A stretch of DNA of 64,000 bases. Origin: Schistocerca nitens (lineage: Eukaryota; Arthropoda; Insecta; Orthoptera; Acrididae). Of the stretch, positions 32,302 to 44,122 are shown piece after piece. Positions within the stretch are counted from its first letter, which is position 1, and the number at the start of each line of letters is the position of its first letter. The stretch lies in contig NC_064619.1 in the NCBI RefSeq assembly GCF_023898315.1, positions 305,016,150 through 305,080,149 on the forward strand, given 5' to 3'. The notes beneath the pieces were generated by a model. That model did no database searches. It had not been told where the DNA came from and saw only the letters and a list, made by a program, of their open reading frames with translations. Both the position numbers and the translations under genes were made by a program.

Positions 32302-33295
32302 ACATCCACATTTACGTGATTACTCTGCTATTCACAGTAAAGTGCCTGGCAAACGGTTGAATGAAACACCTTAATGCTGTCTCGCTACCGTTCCATTCTC
32401 GAACGGCGTGCGGGAAAAACGAGCACTTAAATTTTTCTGTGCGAGCCCTGAATTCTCTAGTTTTGTCACGATGATCATTTATCCATATGTAGGTGGGTGC
32501 CAACAGAATGTTTTCGCAATCAGAGGAGAAAACTGGTGATCGAAATTTCATTAGAAGATCTCATCGCAACGAAAAACCCCTTTGTTTTAATGATTGCTAC
32601 TCCAATTCACGTATCATGTCTGCGGCACAATCTCCCCTATTTCGCGATAACACAAAACGAGCTGCCTTCTTTGAACTTTTTTGATGTCACCCGTCAGTCC
32701 CACCTGATGTGGATCCTACACCGCACGGCAATATTTCAAGATAGGGCGGACAAGCCTGATATAAGCAGTCTCTTTAATAGACCTGTTGCACCATCTAAGT
32801 GTTCTGCCAATAAATCGCAGTCATTGGTTTGCTCTACCCACAACATCATCTATGTTATCGTTCCATTTATTTGTCTGATCGTTTCAGTTTAAGTTATTTG
32901 TAATTCTGATCCCTAAGTATTTACTTGAATTTACAGCCTTCAGATTTGCGTGACTTATCGCGCAATCGAAATTTAGCGGATTTCTTGTAGTATTTATCTG
33001 AATAACTTCACACTTTTCTTTGTTCAGGGTCAAATGGTTCAAATGGCTCCCAGCACCATAACAGGATTCGAACCTGCGACCATAGCAGTCGCGCGGTTCT
33101 AGACTGAAGCGCTTAGAACCGCACGGCCACACCGGCCGGCTGTTCAGGGTCAATTTCACACCATACAGATATCTTATCTAAATCATTTTGCACATCTTTT
33201 TGATCATCTGATGACTTTACAAGACAGTAAATGACAGCATCATCTGCAAAAAATCTAACAGAGCTACTCAGATTGTCTCCTATGTCGTTAACATA
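32302..33295 (-). pseudogene. Jockey/CR1-like LINE RT, 3' half
   Basis: Read on the minus strand from 33295: YVNDIGDNLSSSVRFFADDA (the YADD-equivalent F-A-D-D box) opens the sequence, then SSDDQKDVQNDLDKISVWCE, LTLNKEKCEVIQINT after a small frame break, KYLGIRITNNLN, and a decayed thumb and 3' UTR ending GTAAATGTGGATGTAGATTA. It begins precisely at the TA next to Tc1 copy B. It is the missing half of the LINE at 26640-27325. A SINE at 33034-33140 interrupts it. Confidence 0.85.
33034..33140 (-). mobile_element. Main-family SINE, internally deleted
   Basis: The tail end and tRNA head are present, but about 90 bp of the central body (from GAGCACTATGGG to GCCCGAGG) are missing. A perfect 13-bp target duplication TGTTCAGGGTCAA flanks it at 33021-33033 and 33141-33153. 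Confidence 0.9.
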
Positions 33296-34716
33296 CACTC
33301 CTGGAAATGGAAAAAAAGAACACATTGACACCGGTGTGTCAGACCCACCATACTTGCTCCGGACACTGCGAGAGGGCTGTACAAGCAATGATCACACGCA
33401 CGGCACAGCGGACACACCAGGAACCGCGGTGTTGGCCGTCGAATGGCGCTAGCTGCGCAGCATTTGTGCACCGCCGCCGTCAGTGTCAGCCAGTTTGCCG
33501 TGGCATACGGAGCTCCATCGCAGTCTTTAACACTGGTAGCATGCCGCGACAGCGTGGACGTGAACCGTATGTGCAGTTGACGGACTTTGAGCGAGGGCGT
33601 ATAGTGGGCATGCGGGAGGCCGGGGACGTACCGCCGAATTGCTCAACACGAGGGGCGTGAGGTCTCCACAGTACATCGATGTTGTCGCCAGTGGTCGGCG
33701 GAAGGTGCACGTGCCCGTCGACCTGGGACCGGACCGCAGCGACGCACGGATGCACGCCAAGACCGTAGGATCCTACGCAGTGCCGTAGGGGACCGCACCG
33801 CCACTTCCCAGCAAATTAGGGACACTGTTGCTCCTGGGGTATCGGCGAGGACCATTCGCAACCGTCTCCATGAAGCTGGGCTACGGTCCCGCACACCGTT
33901 AGGCCGTCTTCCGCTCACGCCCCAACATCGTGCAGCCCGCCTCCAGTGGTGTCGCGACAGGCGTGAATGGAGGGACGAATGGAGACGTGTCGTCTTCAGC
34001 GATGAGAGTCGCTTCTGCCTTGGTGCCAATGATGGTCGTATGCGTGTTTGGCGCCGTGCAGGTGAGCGCCACAATCAGGACTGCATACGACCGAGGCACA
34101 CAGGGCCAACACCCGGCATCATGGTGTGGGGAGCGATCTCCTACACTGGCCGTGCACCACTGGTGATTGTCGAGGGGACACTGAATAGTGCACGGTACAT
34201 CCAAACCGTCATCGAACCCATCGTTCTACCATTCCTAGACAGGCAAGGGAACGTGCTGTTCCAACAGGACAATGCACGTCCGCATGTATCCCGTGCCACC
34301 CAACGTGCTCTAGAAGGTGTAAGTCAACTACCCTGGCCAGCAAGATCTCCGGATCTGTCCCCCATTGAGCATGTTTGGGACTGGATGAAGCGTCGTCTCA
34401 CGCGGTCTGCACGTCCAGCACGAACGCTGGTCCAACTGAGGCGCCAGGTGGAAATGGCATGGCAAGCCGTTCCACAGGACTACATCCAGCATCTCTACGA
34501 TCGTCTCCATGGGAGAATAGCAGCCTGCATTGCTGCGAAAGGTGGATATACACTGTACTAGTGCCGACATTGTGCATGCTCTGTTGCCTGTGTCTATGTG
34601 CCTGTGGTTCTGTCAGTGTGATCATGTGATGTATCTGACCCCAGGAATGTGTCAATAAAGTTTCCCCTTCCTGGGACAATGAATTCACGGTGTTCTTATT
34701 TCAATTTCCAGGAGTG
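33296..34716 (+). mobile_element. Tc1-like DNA transposon, copy B
   Basis: The copy is 1421 bp with the same termini as copy A but inverted relative to it. TA lies at 33294-33295 and 34717-34718. I see only a few differences from copy A, including one extra A in the run near 33312. The left flank is the LINE 3' half and the right flank is the 5' part of an older Tc1-like element. Confidence 0.92.
33541..34561 (+). pseudogene. Tc1-like transposase, one frameshift (copy B)
   Basis: The start is MPRQRGREPYVQL (33541). After a 1-nt shift near 33620-33628 the frame is open to a TAG at 34559, with no stop seen between 33629 and the end. Catalytic blocks are VFSDESRFCLG, FQQDNARPHVSRATQRALEG and SPDLSPIEHVWD, with 32 residues between the second D and the E. 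The C-terminus is RIAACIAAKGGYTLY. Copy A has the same shift. Confidence 0.87.
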
Positions 34717-34718
34717 TA

Positions 34719-34797
34719 TTTCTGCAATACTGCCGAAGAAACATACAGCTTCTCGTAGCCATATTACACGACCACGTTCAAACTCGGTGGGATGTTG
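34719..34797 (-). pseudogene. Older Tc1-like element, 5' (HTH) part
   Basis: The minus strand reads TEFERGRVIWLREAVCFFGS and then IAEI up to the TA beside copy B. This is the first helix-turn-helix of a Tc1-like transposase. It is the missing N-terminal part of the element at 28748-29388. Confidence 0.75.
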
Positions 34798-35040
34798 ACA
34801 ACCTTGGCGCAGTGGGTAGACACTGGACTCGCATTCGGGAGGACGACGGTTCAATCCCGGGTCCGGCCATCCTGATTTAGGTTTTCCGTGATTTCCCTAA
34901 ATCACTCCAGGCAAATGCTGGGATGGTTCCTCTAAAAGGGCACGGCCGACTTCCTTCCCCATCCTTCCCTTATCCACTGAGACCGATGACCACGCTGTCT
35001 GGTCTCCTTCCCCAACCAACCAACCAACCAACCGCTACAG
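34798..35040 (+). mobile_element. tRNA-derived SINE, second family, (AACC)n tail
   Basis: The head has A box TTGGCGCAGTGGGTAGACAC and B box GGTTCAATCCC, then GGTCCGGCCATCC. The body follows (CTAAATCACTCCAGGCAAAT, GGCACGGCCGACTTCCTTCC, GAGACCGATGACC). It ends in CCAACCAACCAACC. The target duplication is unclear. A fragment of the same family is at 54829. Confidence 0.85.
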
Positions 35041-35174
35041 TGTGTAGTTAAAGCAAACCTGCTATGCTACCTCATAGCGGTGCTGCTAGCGCCAGTCTTA
35101 TGCGACTAGCGGGAAATTGGAACAGACATAATCTTTCAGATGTAGAAGCACGCCTATCAAGTTTCGTTTATATC

Positions 35175-35374
35175 AAAATGGTTCAAATGGCTCTGACCAC
35201 TATGGGACTCAACTGCTGTGGTCATAAGTCCCCTAGAACTTAGAACTACTTAAACCTAACTAACCTAAGGACATCACACACATCCATGCCCGAGGCAGGA
35301 TTCGAACCTGCGACCGTAGCGGTCGTGCGGTTCCAGATTGTAGCGCCTTTAACCGCTCGGCCACTCCGGCCGGC
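35175..35374 (-). mobile_element. Main-family SINE
   Basis: Complete copy. The target duplication is TTCGTTTATATC (35163-35174) against TTCGTTTGTATC (35375-35386), with one mismatch. Confidence 0.92.
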
Positions 35375-35386
35375 TTCGTTTGTATC

Positions 35387-36178
35387 GCAGAACTCCTTCT
35401 TGCTGGTGCCATTTTTGTTTTCGTCATTGTAGTTAAAACAATAGTTATGTGGGTCAGTCTGTCCGGACTATTGGCGATCACTGTGCTGAGTATCGTTACT
35501 TCAAACACAAAAATTTCAATAAGTGAGCATTAGCAAAGTAGAGTCTAATGAACAAACAGAAGATTATGTTAGAAGAGACGAGGATTCTAGCTCACATTGT
35601 GATCATCGTTGACTCTGTGCTTAGCGAAGTCTTTGCCATTACGCTGTGTGACAACTAAAACAAAGGTAACATTACGCCCTTGTCAATGGAAGAGAGAAAA
35701 AAGAAAGTTCGCTGATGGATACTTCCCAGACGAATGTTTCGCAGTTTTCACCATCTGACGTAAGTGGTGGCGCTGCAGTCGACGCTTCACGGTGAATGTA
35801 AACTTAACATCTAGGTGTCGAGAGCGCCACCTCGGTATTCGTCCTCTCCGTGATGACATGATGATGTGATTCCGTCACATTTTATAATGATGACTTCAGC
35901 TAATCAGTTGCTGTTCTCTGGAAGTTTCACAATTGGTTCCTGATGATGATGATGTTGGTTATCGTGGAAAACATGGTATCTTATACGAATTAGACGCGCT
36001 AAATTAACCAAGAAATGTTTCACCCGAGGACTCCTATGCCAGTCCGGGCTGGCAGCAGGCAGCACTTGCTGTGCAGCGTAACAGAGTCTACATATAACAA
36101 AGAGGAAAATAAAACATAAAAAGGGCAGTAAAATGCCTGATACATAGATGGAAACTGATGATCTAGGTGAGACGATGA
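35387..36178. other. Unassigned 0.8 kb
   Basis: Nothing recognised. (GAT)n-like words occur near 35943. Confidence 0.35.
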
Positions 36179-36712
36179 ATGACTGTCACAGCGATGGACT
36201 TGGCGTTGTTATGCTGTTTTAAGCGTGTTGGGTATTGGGGCTGCTGTCTATGTATTTCACTGCTTGTACTTCCTATTTTGGAGTATTGCTGTGCGGTGTG
36301 GGATCCGCATCAGGTGGTACTGACGGATGACATCAAAAAAGTACAAAGAAAGGCATCTCGTTTTGTATTATCGCGAAATAGGGGAGATAGTGTCACAAGC
36401 ATGATACGTGAACTGGAGTGGCAATCATTAATACAAAGGCGTTTTTCGTTGCTACGGGATCTTCTCATGAAATTTCAATCACGAGTTTTGTCCTCCGATT
36501 GCGAAAACATTCTATTGGAAATCCACCTGCATAGGGAGAAATGATCGTCACGATAAAATAAGAGAAATCAGGGCTCATACAGAAAAATTTAAGTGCTCGT
36601 TTTTCCCGCGTGCCATTCGAGAGTGTAATGGTAGAGAGACAGCTTGAAGGTGGTTCATTGCCCTGCCAGGCACTTTAGAGTGAATAGCAGAGTAATGACG
36701 TAGATGTAGACA
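36179..36712 (+). pseudogene. Jockey/CR1-like LINE, 3' end fragment
   Basis: The frame reads YFGVLLCG/LPILEYCCAVWDPHQ, DDIKKVQRKASRFVLSRNRG, SMIRELEWQSLIQRR and DCENILLE, then decays into CKFFPRAIRE-like sequence and a 3' end matching the LINE at 32302 (CACTTTAGAGTGAATAGCAG, then GTAGATGTAGA). It is a 5'-truncated copy of the same family without RT core. Confidence 0.8.
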
Positions 36713-36827
36713 TTTGTGATAACCGGCTTCGGGTGAAGTATAATTAAAAAAAGGCTGTTTAAAAAAGTATAATCTTCTCATTATATTTCAATTTTTGAAC
36801 AATTATCGACTACGATATTGAGTACTT

Positions 36828-37956
36828 ACAAGGGAACTTCCGCATCATCCCCCCCCCCCCCCCCCCCTCAGATTTAGTTATAAGTTGGCACAGTGGATAG
36901 GCCTTGAAAAACTGAACACAGATCACTCGAGAAAACAGGAAGACGTTGTGTGGAACTATGAAAAAAATAAGCAAAATATACAAACTAAGTAATCCACGTG
37001 CAGCATAGGCAACATCAAGGAGAGCATTAGCTTAGGAGTGCCATGGTGCAGTGGTTAGCGTGAGCAGCTGCGGAGCGAGAGGTCTTTGGTTCAAGTCCTC
37101 CCTCAAGTGAAAAATTTACCTTCTCTATTTTCGCAAAGTTATGATCTGTCCGTTCGTTCACTGACGTCTCTGTTCACTGTAATAAGTTTAGTGCCTATGT
37201 TTTGCGACCGCACCGCAAAACCGTGCGATTAGTAGACGAAAGGACGTGCTTCTCCAATGGGAACCGAAAACATTTGATCGCAAGGTCATAGGTCGACCGA
37301 TTCCTCCACAGGAAAACACGTCTGATATATTATATACGACACTGGTGACGGCATGTGCGTCACATGACAGGAATATGTTGTCGACCCACCTAACTTGTAC
37401 ACTTGGCGAATGGGTAAAAAGATTCTTCTACCTTGCCCGATTTAGGTTTTCTTGTGGATGTGATAATCACTCCCAAAAAAGTAATGGAAACATAAGAGTT
37501 TGTCACATAAACTGCAACAAATGAATGCAACAGTTTCACAGTCGCGCAGTTTTCCCTGTGCTCTGTCAAAATATATGTTTTTAACGTTTGTTTAGGTGTA
37601 GCGTCCCCATACTACGGCGCAGTTACCTCGCATCGGACGGACGGACGGACAGATAATAATTGTCTGAAAATTAAAAGAGATAACTTTTCACTCGAGGGAA
37701 GACTTGAATCAACGACCTCTCGTTTCACAGCTGCTCACGCTAACCACGGGACCACGGCGCTCCTAAGCTCACATGGTCCTTGATGTTGCCTATCTTGCGC
37801 ATGGACTGCTCAGTTTGTATATTTTGCTTTTTTTTTCATAGTTCCACACAAGGTCTTCCTGTTTTCTCGATTGATCTGTGTTCAGTTTTTCAAGGCCTAT
37901 CCACTGGCCAACTTATATCTAAATATGAGAGGGGTGCGATGGGGAGGTTCCCTTGT
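36828..37956. mobile_element. 1.13-kb fold-back element with tRNA-like modules in both arms
   Basis: The left arm (36828 to about 37170, starting ACAAGGGAAC) and the right arm (about 37640-37956, ending GTTCCCTTGT) are inverted copies of over 300 bp. Shared words include GTGGATAGGCCTTGAAAAAC and GAAAACAGGAAGA, and a tRNA-like segment (A box TGGTTAGCGTGAGCAG, B box GGTTCAAGTCC, 37041-37105 plus; its counterpart 37690-37765 minus). The central 450 bp are single-copy within the window and carry no convincing ORF. A 19-C run is at 36849-36867. No transposase is seen, so it is a non-autonomous fold-back element. Confidence 0.85.
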
Positions 37957-40900
37957 TAGAAAGCACCAAAAATAAACAAACGTTTACCGGTATCCACTCC
38001 ACGGGGACCACCTGTTAAATAAAGTTATACCATCACGTTTGCTCACTACTGTATTTAAGAGAATGTAAAAATACAAGAGACAAAGGAACCAAGCATAAGT
38101 AAAAACATGCTTGTTAAGACACAGAATTATTTTGCCAGCATAGGACAATAAAACGAGAAAGCACTGAATGACAGATGTTTCAGTGCATCTACCAGGATTA
38201 GCCATGTTAACAAATGTTTTTTTTAACTTCGCTCTATTCATTTAAAATCCAATTTTGGCTCTTGTTTTTGCTATTGAAAATCCCCAATTCTTCCAGCACA
38301 CTGTAAAGTCTGCAGTTTGTTGGAACGTGCAAAATTTGCATATAGCATGCTATTTTTGCTACTGAGTGATTTTGTAATGTCATGTTGAGAGCGTGTGGGT
38401 GCTATTCTGTCATTCTGCGCAACGGATTAATCTGAGATGTACCCTTTACCTTTTGGATCCTGCAAGATGCAATTTCCACCCCCACACCACTACAGAAGTC
38501 AGACAGACGCTCCTAACGTTCTAAAGAGAAATTCCTGAAAAACTTTCAGCAATAAATCTTATGGAGTCGTCCGCTGTAAGGAAATGACACAAAAATTCAC
38601 AAATTAGTGGGATACTTGGGTACTGGAGTAGTGCTAGTTAGTATAAGAAAAACATGAAACTAACGAAAATTATTCTTTATTTTGCAAAAATTCTGAGAAA
38701 TCAAAATGGCACTTTTAGTTAGGAACTGAACAAGTTATTTCCGAGTTCTTTCTGCAATGTGAACCTCTTAAGGATAGGATTCACTAATGAAATTTCTACA
38801 CAAAGTTTAAGATTGTTATTGACTTGGCAGAATGGCTGAGAGCCGCACCTACTCAACTTGAAAAATTATCTGTCAGAATGTTACTACATACGGTCGAGAC
38901 TGTCGCGTATGAAATGACGTGAAGTGTACTGTTGTGGAGGAAATATGGGGCTCGCAAGAGCTGTACCGCACAATACCGTAAACTGCGATGATTGCTGTCT
39001 GCGCCGCTCGCTGCTGACAAATAAGGTAACTCTCATTCTATCTGGATTGACTTTTTCCAATTAAACTCTCCCTATGCCTTGAAGAAGTCAAGGACTCCTA
39101 TTCGCCCCTAGTCTAAATATTGGCGTGGTACACCGGTCAGATAACCAGTCCACTTCTATGCCACTCAAAAATTCGCTTGCAGGCGTTTAACTATAACTCT
39201 GTCCTTTTACACCGCACAATAAGTGTGGTGGCCAACACAGTCAACAATGCTTAATCGCAAGGACTCAATATAGAGTCGCAATCTGATTCACTCTCGACAG
39301 AGGTGCTCTCCCAGTGAAGTACTGAGAACAGACTTGTTCCTCACTCTTTGAGTACACGTACGAGCGCGCACGCTCTCGTTACGTGTTTTCGCTCCAAGAG
39401 CGACAACGGAACGGCCCCCCTCCACGCCAGACGTGAAGGGGTATATCTTTCGGTCTCTTCCATTACTCCTTCAGCTCAAGGCGTCAGGAATATCGTCTGC
39501 CAATCAGCATTGCTCTTCTAAAACGGGAGATTGACGTTTTGTTTAAGGCGACCAATCTGGAAAGCTGAAGCATCGGCGTTTGGCGTTTGCTGTCTCCCTG
39601 TGAAAACCTCTGAAACTGCATGCTATCTTTGTAAAGAATGCGTAGGCTGGGCGCTCCCACACAATGCAGCGGAATTTGCTTTTAAGCTGAACACGGGATC
39701 GTTCTTCCTTTCACTAGGGCAAACGCTGTCTGCTCTATGGGCAGTCGCCGGCCAACATAGATAAATTGAGTCGTCCTCTGAAAGGACCAGCCCTCTGGCG
39801 TGCGGTTTGCATCTCCTGAACTAAAAGCCCCTGTGACCGTCATGTCTTGAATGTGTGTGTGTACGCCAGCCTCGAGTATTTCAATCTCGATGCGCATTTG
39901 CGATTTACTAGTTATTTGGATATCGTTTACATGAATTCATACAACATAGACTTTATCTTATCGAGTTTGGGTTGGAATGAAGCGTCTTGATGTGCGGAAT
40001 ATGATTGTGAGGGCGGAATATGTAAGCAATGAAGGTAAGTAGATCACGACGTCTTACAATGTGCTCGCCAAAAGGCGTGTTCCTTGTGTTGAGTTTCGAA
40101 GGAGCGTCCTCTTTGGACTGTATGGTAGTTGTTGCAATCCTTACAGTTAATTCTGTATACACGCTTCTGACCATTTTATGGTGAAATCGCATTTTTAAAT
40201 ACTTTTGTTCGTTTATGTGGCCACAGCTCGTCATATTTTTAAAATGGAAATGTCCGTTTTGGACTGTGCAATTTTCAAATTTAGTTGGTGAGAAATTAAA
40301 AAATTATACATACCGTAATGGGTATTGTTGAGGGTTATTATTTTGAAAGTGTTATCGACATTTGACTCCCTGAAATAGATTTCGATTTTCTGTGAAATTT
40401 TACTAATGGAAGCCAAGGAACACATTTTGCTTTTCGTTGTCATTATGGAATGGCTGGTTTCCATTTATAGACATAGTTTCTCTTTCTCTTTTGATATCAC
40501 TATACATTTTTCTACTTCAATACTGTTATAGCTGTTAGCAAACACCATCTGTGGTATCAAGATACTGAGTACATTTTATTTTGTCATAATCGTGCACTTT
40601 TTTACTTTTATGTTCAATAGTAACTTCACAATTTACTATTTTTCTAAATTTTTTCGTTCTGATGACAACTCATTCGAGCCGATACCGGTAAACTGTTGTA
40701 AATTCATCCAGTGAAACCAAGACATTCGTGGATAACAAGGCATTCTCCAAAATACATAGCTATCTCTCATATGACAATGTCAAATCTCATTTAAAACAAG
40801 TTCTTGTAATAATGTTTCACCTTGTTCTCTACGAATGAGTTTACTAGAAATAAAAGATTCGTTGTGGTACCCTGTTTTTTCTCAATCTGTATGGGACACA

Positions 40901-42308
40901 TTTCATGATATTTTAGCTTGACATGAATTGTGGACTAAAGGGTTTTAATACAATAAATACGTAAAAAAAAGGTTCTATTTGTACCTCATACAATAGTAAA
41001 AGTTTAACTGATACAGAAATATCTTCTTTGCGGAAATCTACAAACAAAGACAGACAATACGGTGGTCTACACAACAAAAATTACAAGAGATTGCCAGTGG
41101 AGGTGCTTCCACATTTACCCTAACACACAAATATTAGATGTATTTACATTGTTCCGTTTAATTGTTGAGTGCGGAAGGTCTACAGGAACAAATCTTGTTT
41201 AGATAGGACACATGTCTACAGTATATGCCAAGGGCATGGGATACATGAAATGATCCACGAATAAAATGTTTGGAGTTAATATTACAAATGTCATTCTTAC
41301 TGGAATGTATTGTGCCTCTTTGCCTTTTCATGGTGTTGAATGCTCTGTCCTCAGCTGCTAGAAGATTTTATGGCAGGTTTCGCCAAAGACTGGCAAAATA
41401 TGAATGGCAGTTAATGAGTTGCAAACACATTAAACTTCAAATTCTTAACTTAGTTCATTGTCTTTAGTTGATAAATTGCGGTTGGTTTGTGAGGGTTGAA
41501 GGGACCAGACTGCAAAGGTCATCGGTCATGCTAAATTATAATCGCACTCATACTGTTCCCAGAGGAACGTAAAGTAGTGTAGATGTGCTCCGGTGACTGG
41601 AAATGATTGTAAGACGGAAGAAGACGAGAAAAAGAGAGAGAGAATTAGAGGCGGAAGCGGTATAGAAAGAAAGGTACAAAAGATACTGAAAACAGAAGCG
41701 CTGTTACGAAAGTTTATTACATGATAAGTGAACAGTCCTTCAGCTAAGGTATAATAATTTCACGAGGCAAATATACTTACAGACTTTTTAAATCGTTGTT
41801 CAACAGTCCTGTGAAAGCAACTGCTAGAGTAGTCTAAAAAACAGACCGACAATTCTCTGATTGATTAGTCAAGCACAGAGCAGAACAGAAGAGGAGCGAG
41901 TCAAATGTTTTACTATTTCAGATTCTGAACGCCACTGGAAAATGGGCATCTGTTTTCTTTGTTGATAGATTTTTATTAGAGATTGAACCCATGCTGAGGT
42001 GTGACAGACACGAAAGCAAAGAGAAGCAGGAACAGGGGAGGAGCCAGCTACTTTTTCAACGGCCAGGAGGCCGCTCCCATAAACAGAAGGCTCATCCTTG
42101 TGTGAAATTGGAAGACCGAACTGTGCTTCTGCGGTCGAGTGGCTAATAGGTAAAAACTAAATTCTCAGGCGAAACCGCAGTCGCGCTCTCTACAGACTCA
42201 CCGAGGTCTCCTTGGGAAACGGCATGCGAAATGCTGTTCGCGACTTTGGCGAATTTTGTCCTTTTCTTTTTTGTCACAGGCTATGGTCGTGTGATTATTT
42301 AATTCCTG
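37957..42308. other. Unassigned 4.4 kb
   Basis: Mostly AT-rich, with no frame carrying a known domain. A short resemblance to the SINE 3' region (GGGACCAGACTGCAAAGGTC, 41503-41522) is the only recognisable item. The stretch at 39350-39900 is richer in GC but non-coding by eye. Confidence 0.35.
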
Positions 42309-42481
42309 TCGGCTGGGATGGCCGAGCGGTTCTGGGCGCCACACTCTGGAACCGCGCTACCGCTACGGCCGCAGGTTCGAATCCTGCCTCGGGCATGGAT
42401 GTGTGTGATGTCCTTAGGTTAATAAGGTTTAAGTAGTTCTAAGTTCTAGGGGACGGATGGCCTCAGATGTTAAGTCCCATA

Positions 42482-42530
<49 letters not shown>
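42309..42530 (+). mobile_element. Main-family SINE with A45 tail
   Basis: The body is truncated after TCCCATAGTG and ends in a 45-A run (42486-42530) instead of the usual GCTCAGAGCC end. No target duplication is clear. Confidence 0.88.
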
Positions 42531-42534
<4 letters not shown>

Positions 42535-43245
42535 TTCCACTCCCCAAGTTGGACCTTTTTTTGTTAATCATGTAGTTCAGTTGTGTTGATACCACTTTTC
42601 ACTATTTACGTCCCTCAATCAATCTCAAATTTTTTGTACACCTATTAAAGCCTTTGTTTTCCGTAAGTTTTGCTGCATATTCCGATAAGTCCGCACCTGC
42701 CTCTTCACTGTCGTCCCCTCTTGTACCACATTATATAGTAATGCGGTCATACAAACCTGCTCATTTTTCTGGTAAGCGTTTTCCAAGGAGCTTTGAAACA
42801 CGAATGTTGTGTTTACTTACTTACTGGGTGAAACACCGTGTGCCTTTCTTTACATATTTTCCAGTCGAACACTACATCTAATATTGCTATCTTTACCTGA
42901 CATGAGTCTCATTGAAATAAGATGATGTGATGTAATTATGGCGACAAGTTAGATAGACAGTTAAAATTCACAGAAAACATTATTTGCCTGTTTTTATATA
43001 AGTTATTAGTTATTACTACAAGTTCTGAACTGGGCTCACTCCTACTGGATCAGCACCGCCAGCAAATTAAGTATTGGATGTGCCTTACGAACCTTCCACA
43101 TTTCAAAGGTTCAGGAATAGGTGAAACTACAGCAGACATGAGACCGAAATTGCTCCATGTGCTAGAGTATCTCAAATAATTTATTTTCTCGCGTCAGATG
43201 TGCCAACAATTGTCGCCATAATGCAGCATGATTGCTTGAACTGAA
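42531..43245. other. Unassigned spacer
   Basis: Nothing recognised. Confidence 0.35.
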
Positions 43246-44082
43246 AATGGCGACTCCATAGCAGCGTGTGCAAGCGGTAGTGTGGTTTGCAGAAACAAAA
43301 TCGTCGATTAATGTGCAAACAAATTATCGTATGTTGTATGGATGTGATTCACATGAAAAACAGTTAAGGAATGGTATTAAGTTTCTAGCAACAGGAACTG
43401 CTCTGAAACATTCTGGCTTGGCACGTCACTGTATTTCGGAAAAGACAGTGGGGAGAAAGCGTTTCTCAGAAGCCCAAGTAAGTCAGTTCGATAGGTATCA
43501 AGGCAATTTAATGAACCCCATTAACACTGCGTGGTGTAGTACACCAGCGTCTCCGTTTGTATGCTTACGAAGTACACGTTTTGCAACATCTGATGCCGAA
43601 CAGTAAACCATGTCACATCAGTTTGCTACGGATATGCTGCCGCTATTGTCACGAATTCCCAGCGTCCTGGAAAAATGTCCATTATTAGACGAGTCACCTT
43701 CTCGTGTGTCAGGAACGGTTAATCGACATTATGTTTGTATTTGTGGCTCGGAGCATTATGGTGTTACCAATATACATGTTCGTGCTAGCCCTAAACTGAA
43801 CGTCCGGTGTGGACTAATTCAATACACGATTGTTCGACTATTCATCTTTGTAGAAAACATAGTGAATTGATCAGTGTACGCGGACACGTTGGAGCAGTTT
43901 GTACACTCTCAGATACAAGACCCGCAACCCAACAAGAGGTAGTTTCGCACCATTGGTCAACTGATGTTCGCAAGTTCTTGTATATGAAATTTCCCAATCG
44001 CTGGATGGGACGCACAGGCCCCATTGTCTGGCCACCACGTTCCCCCGACATACCCCGCTGGATTTCATGGGTGTGTGTGTGT

Positions 44083-44122
<40 letters not shown>

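Noticed and set aside
33486..34204. Long frames on the strand opposite the Tc1 transposase
   Set aside because: They are shadows of the GC-rich transposase ORF. The catalytic motifs are on the other strand.
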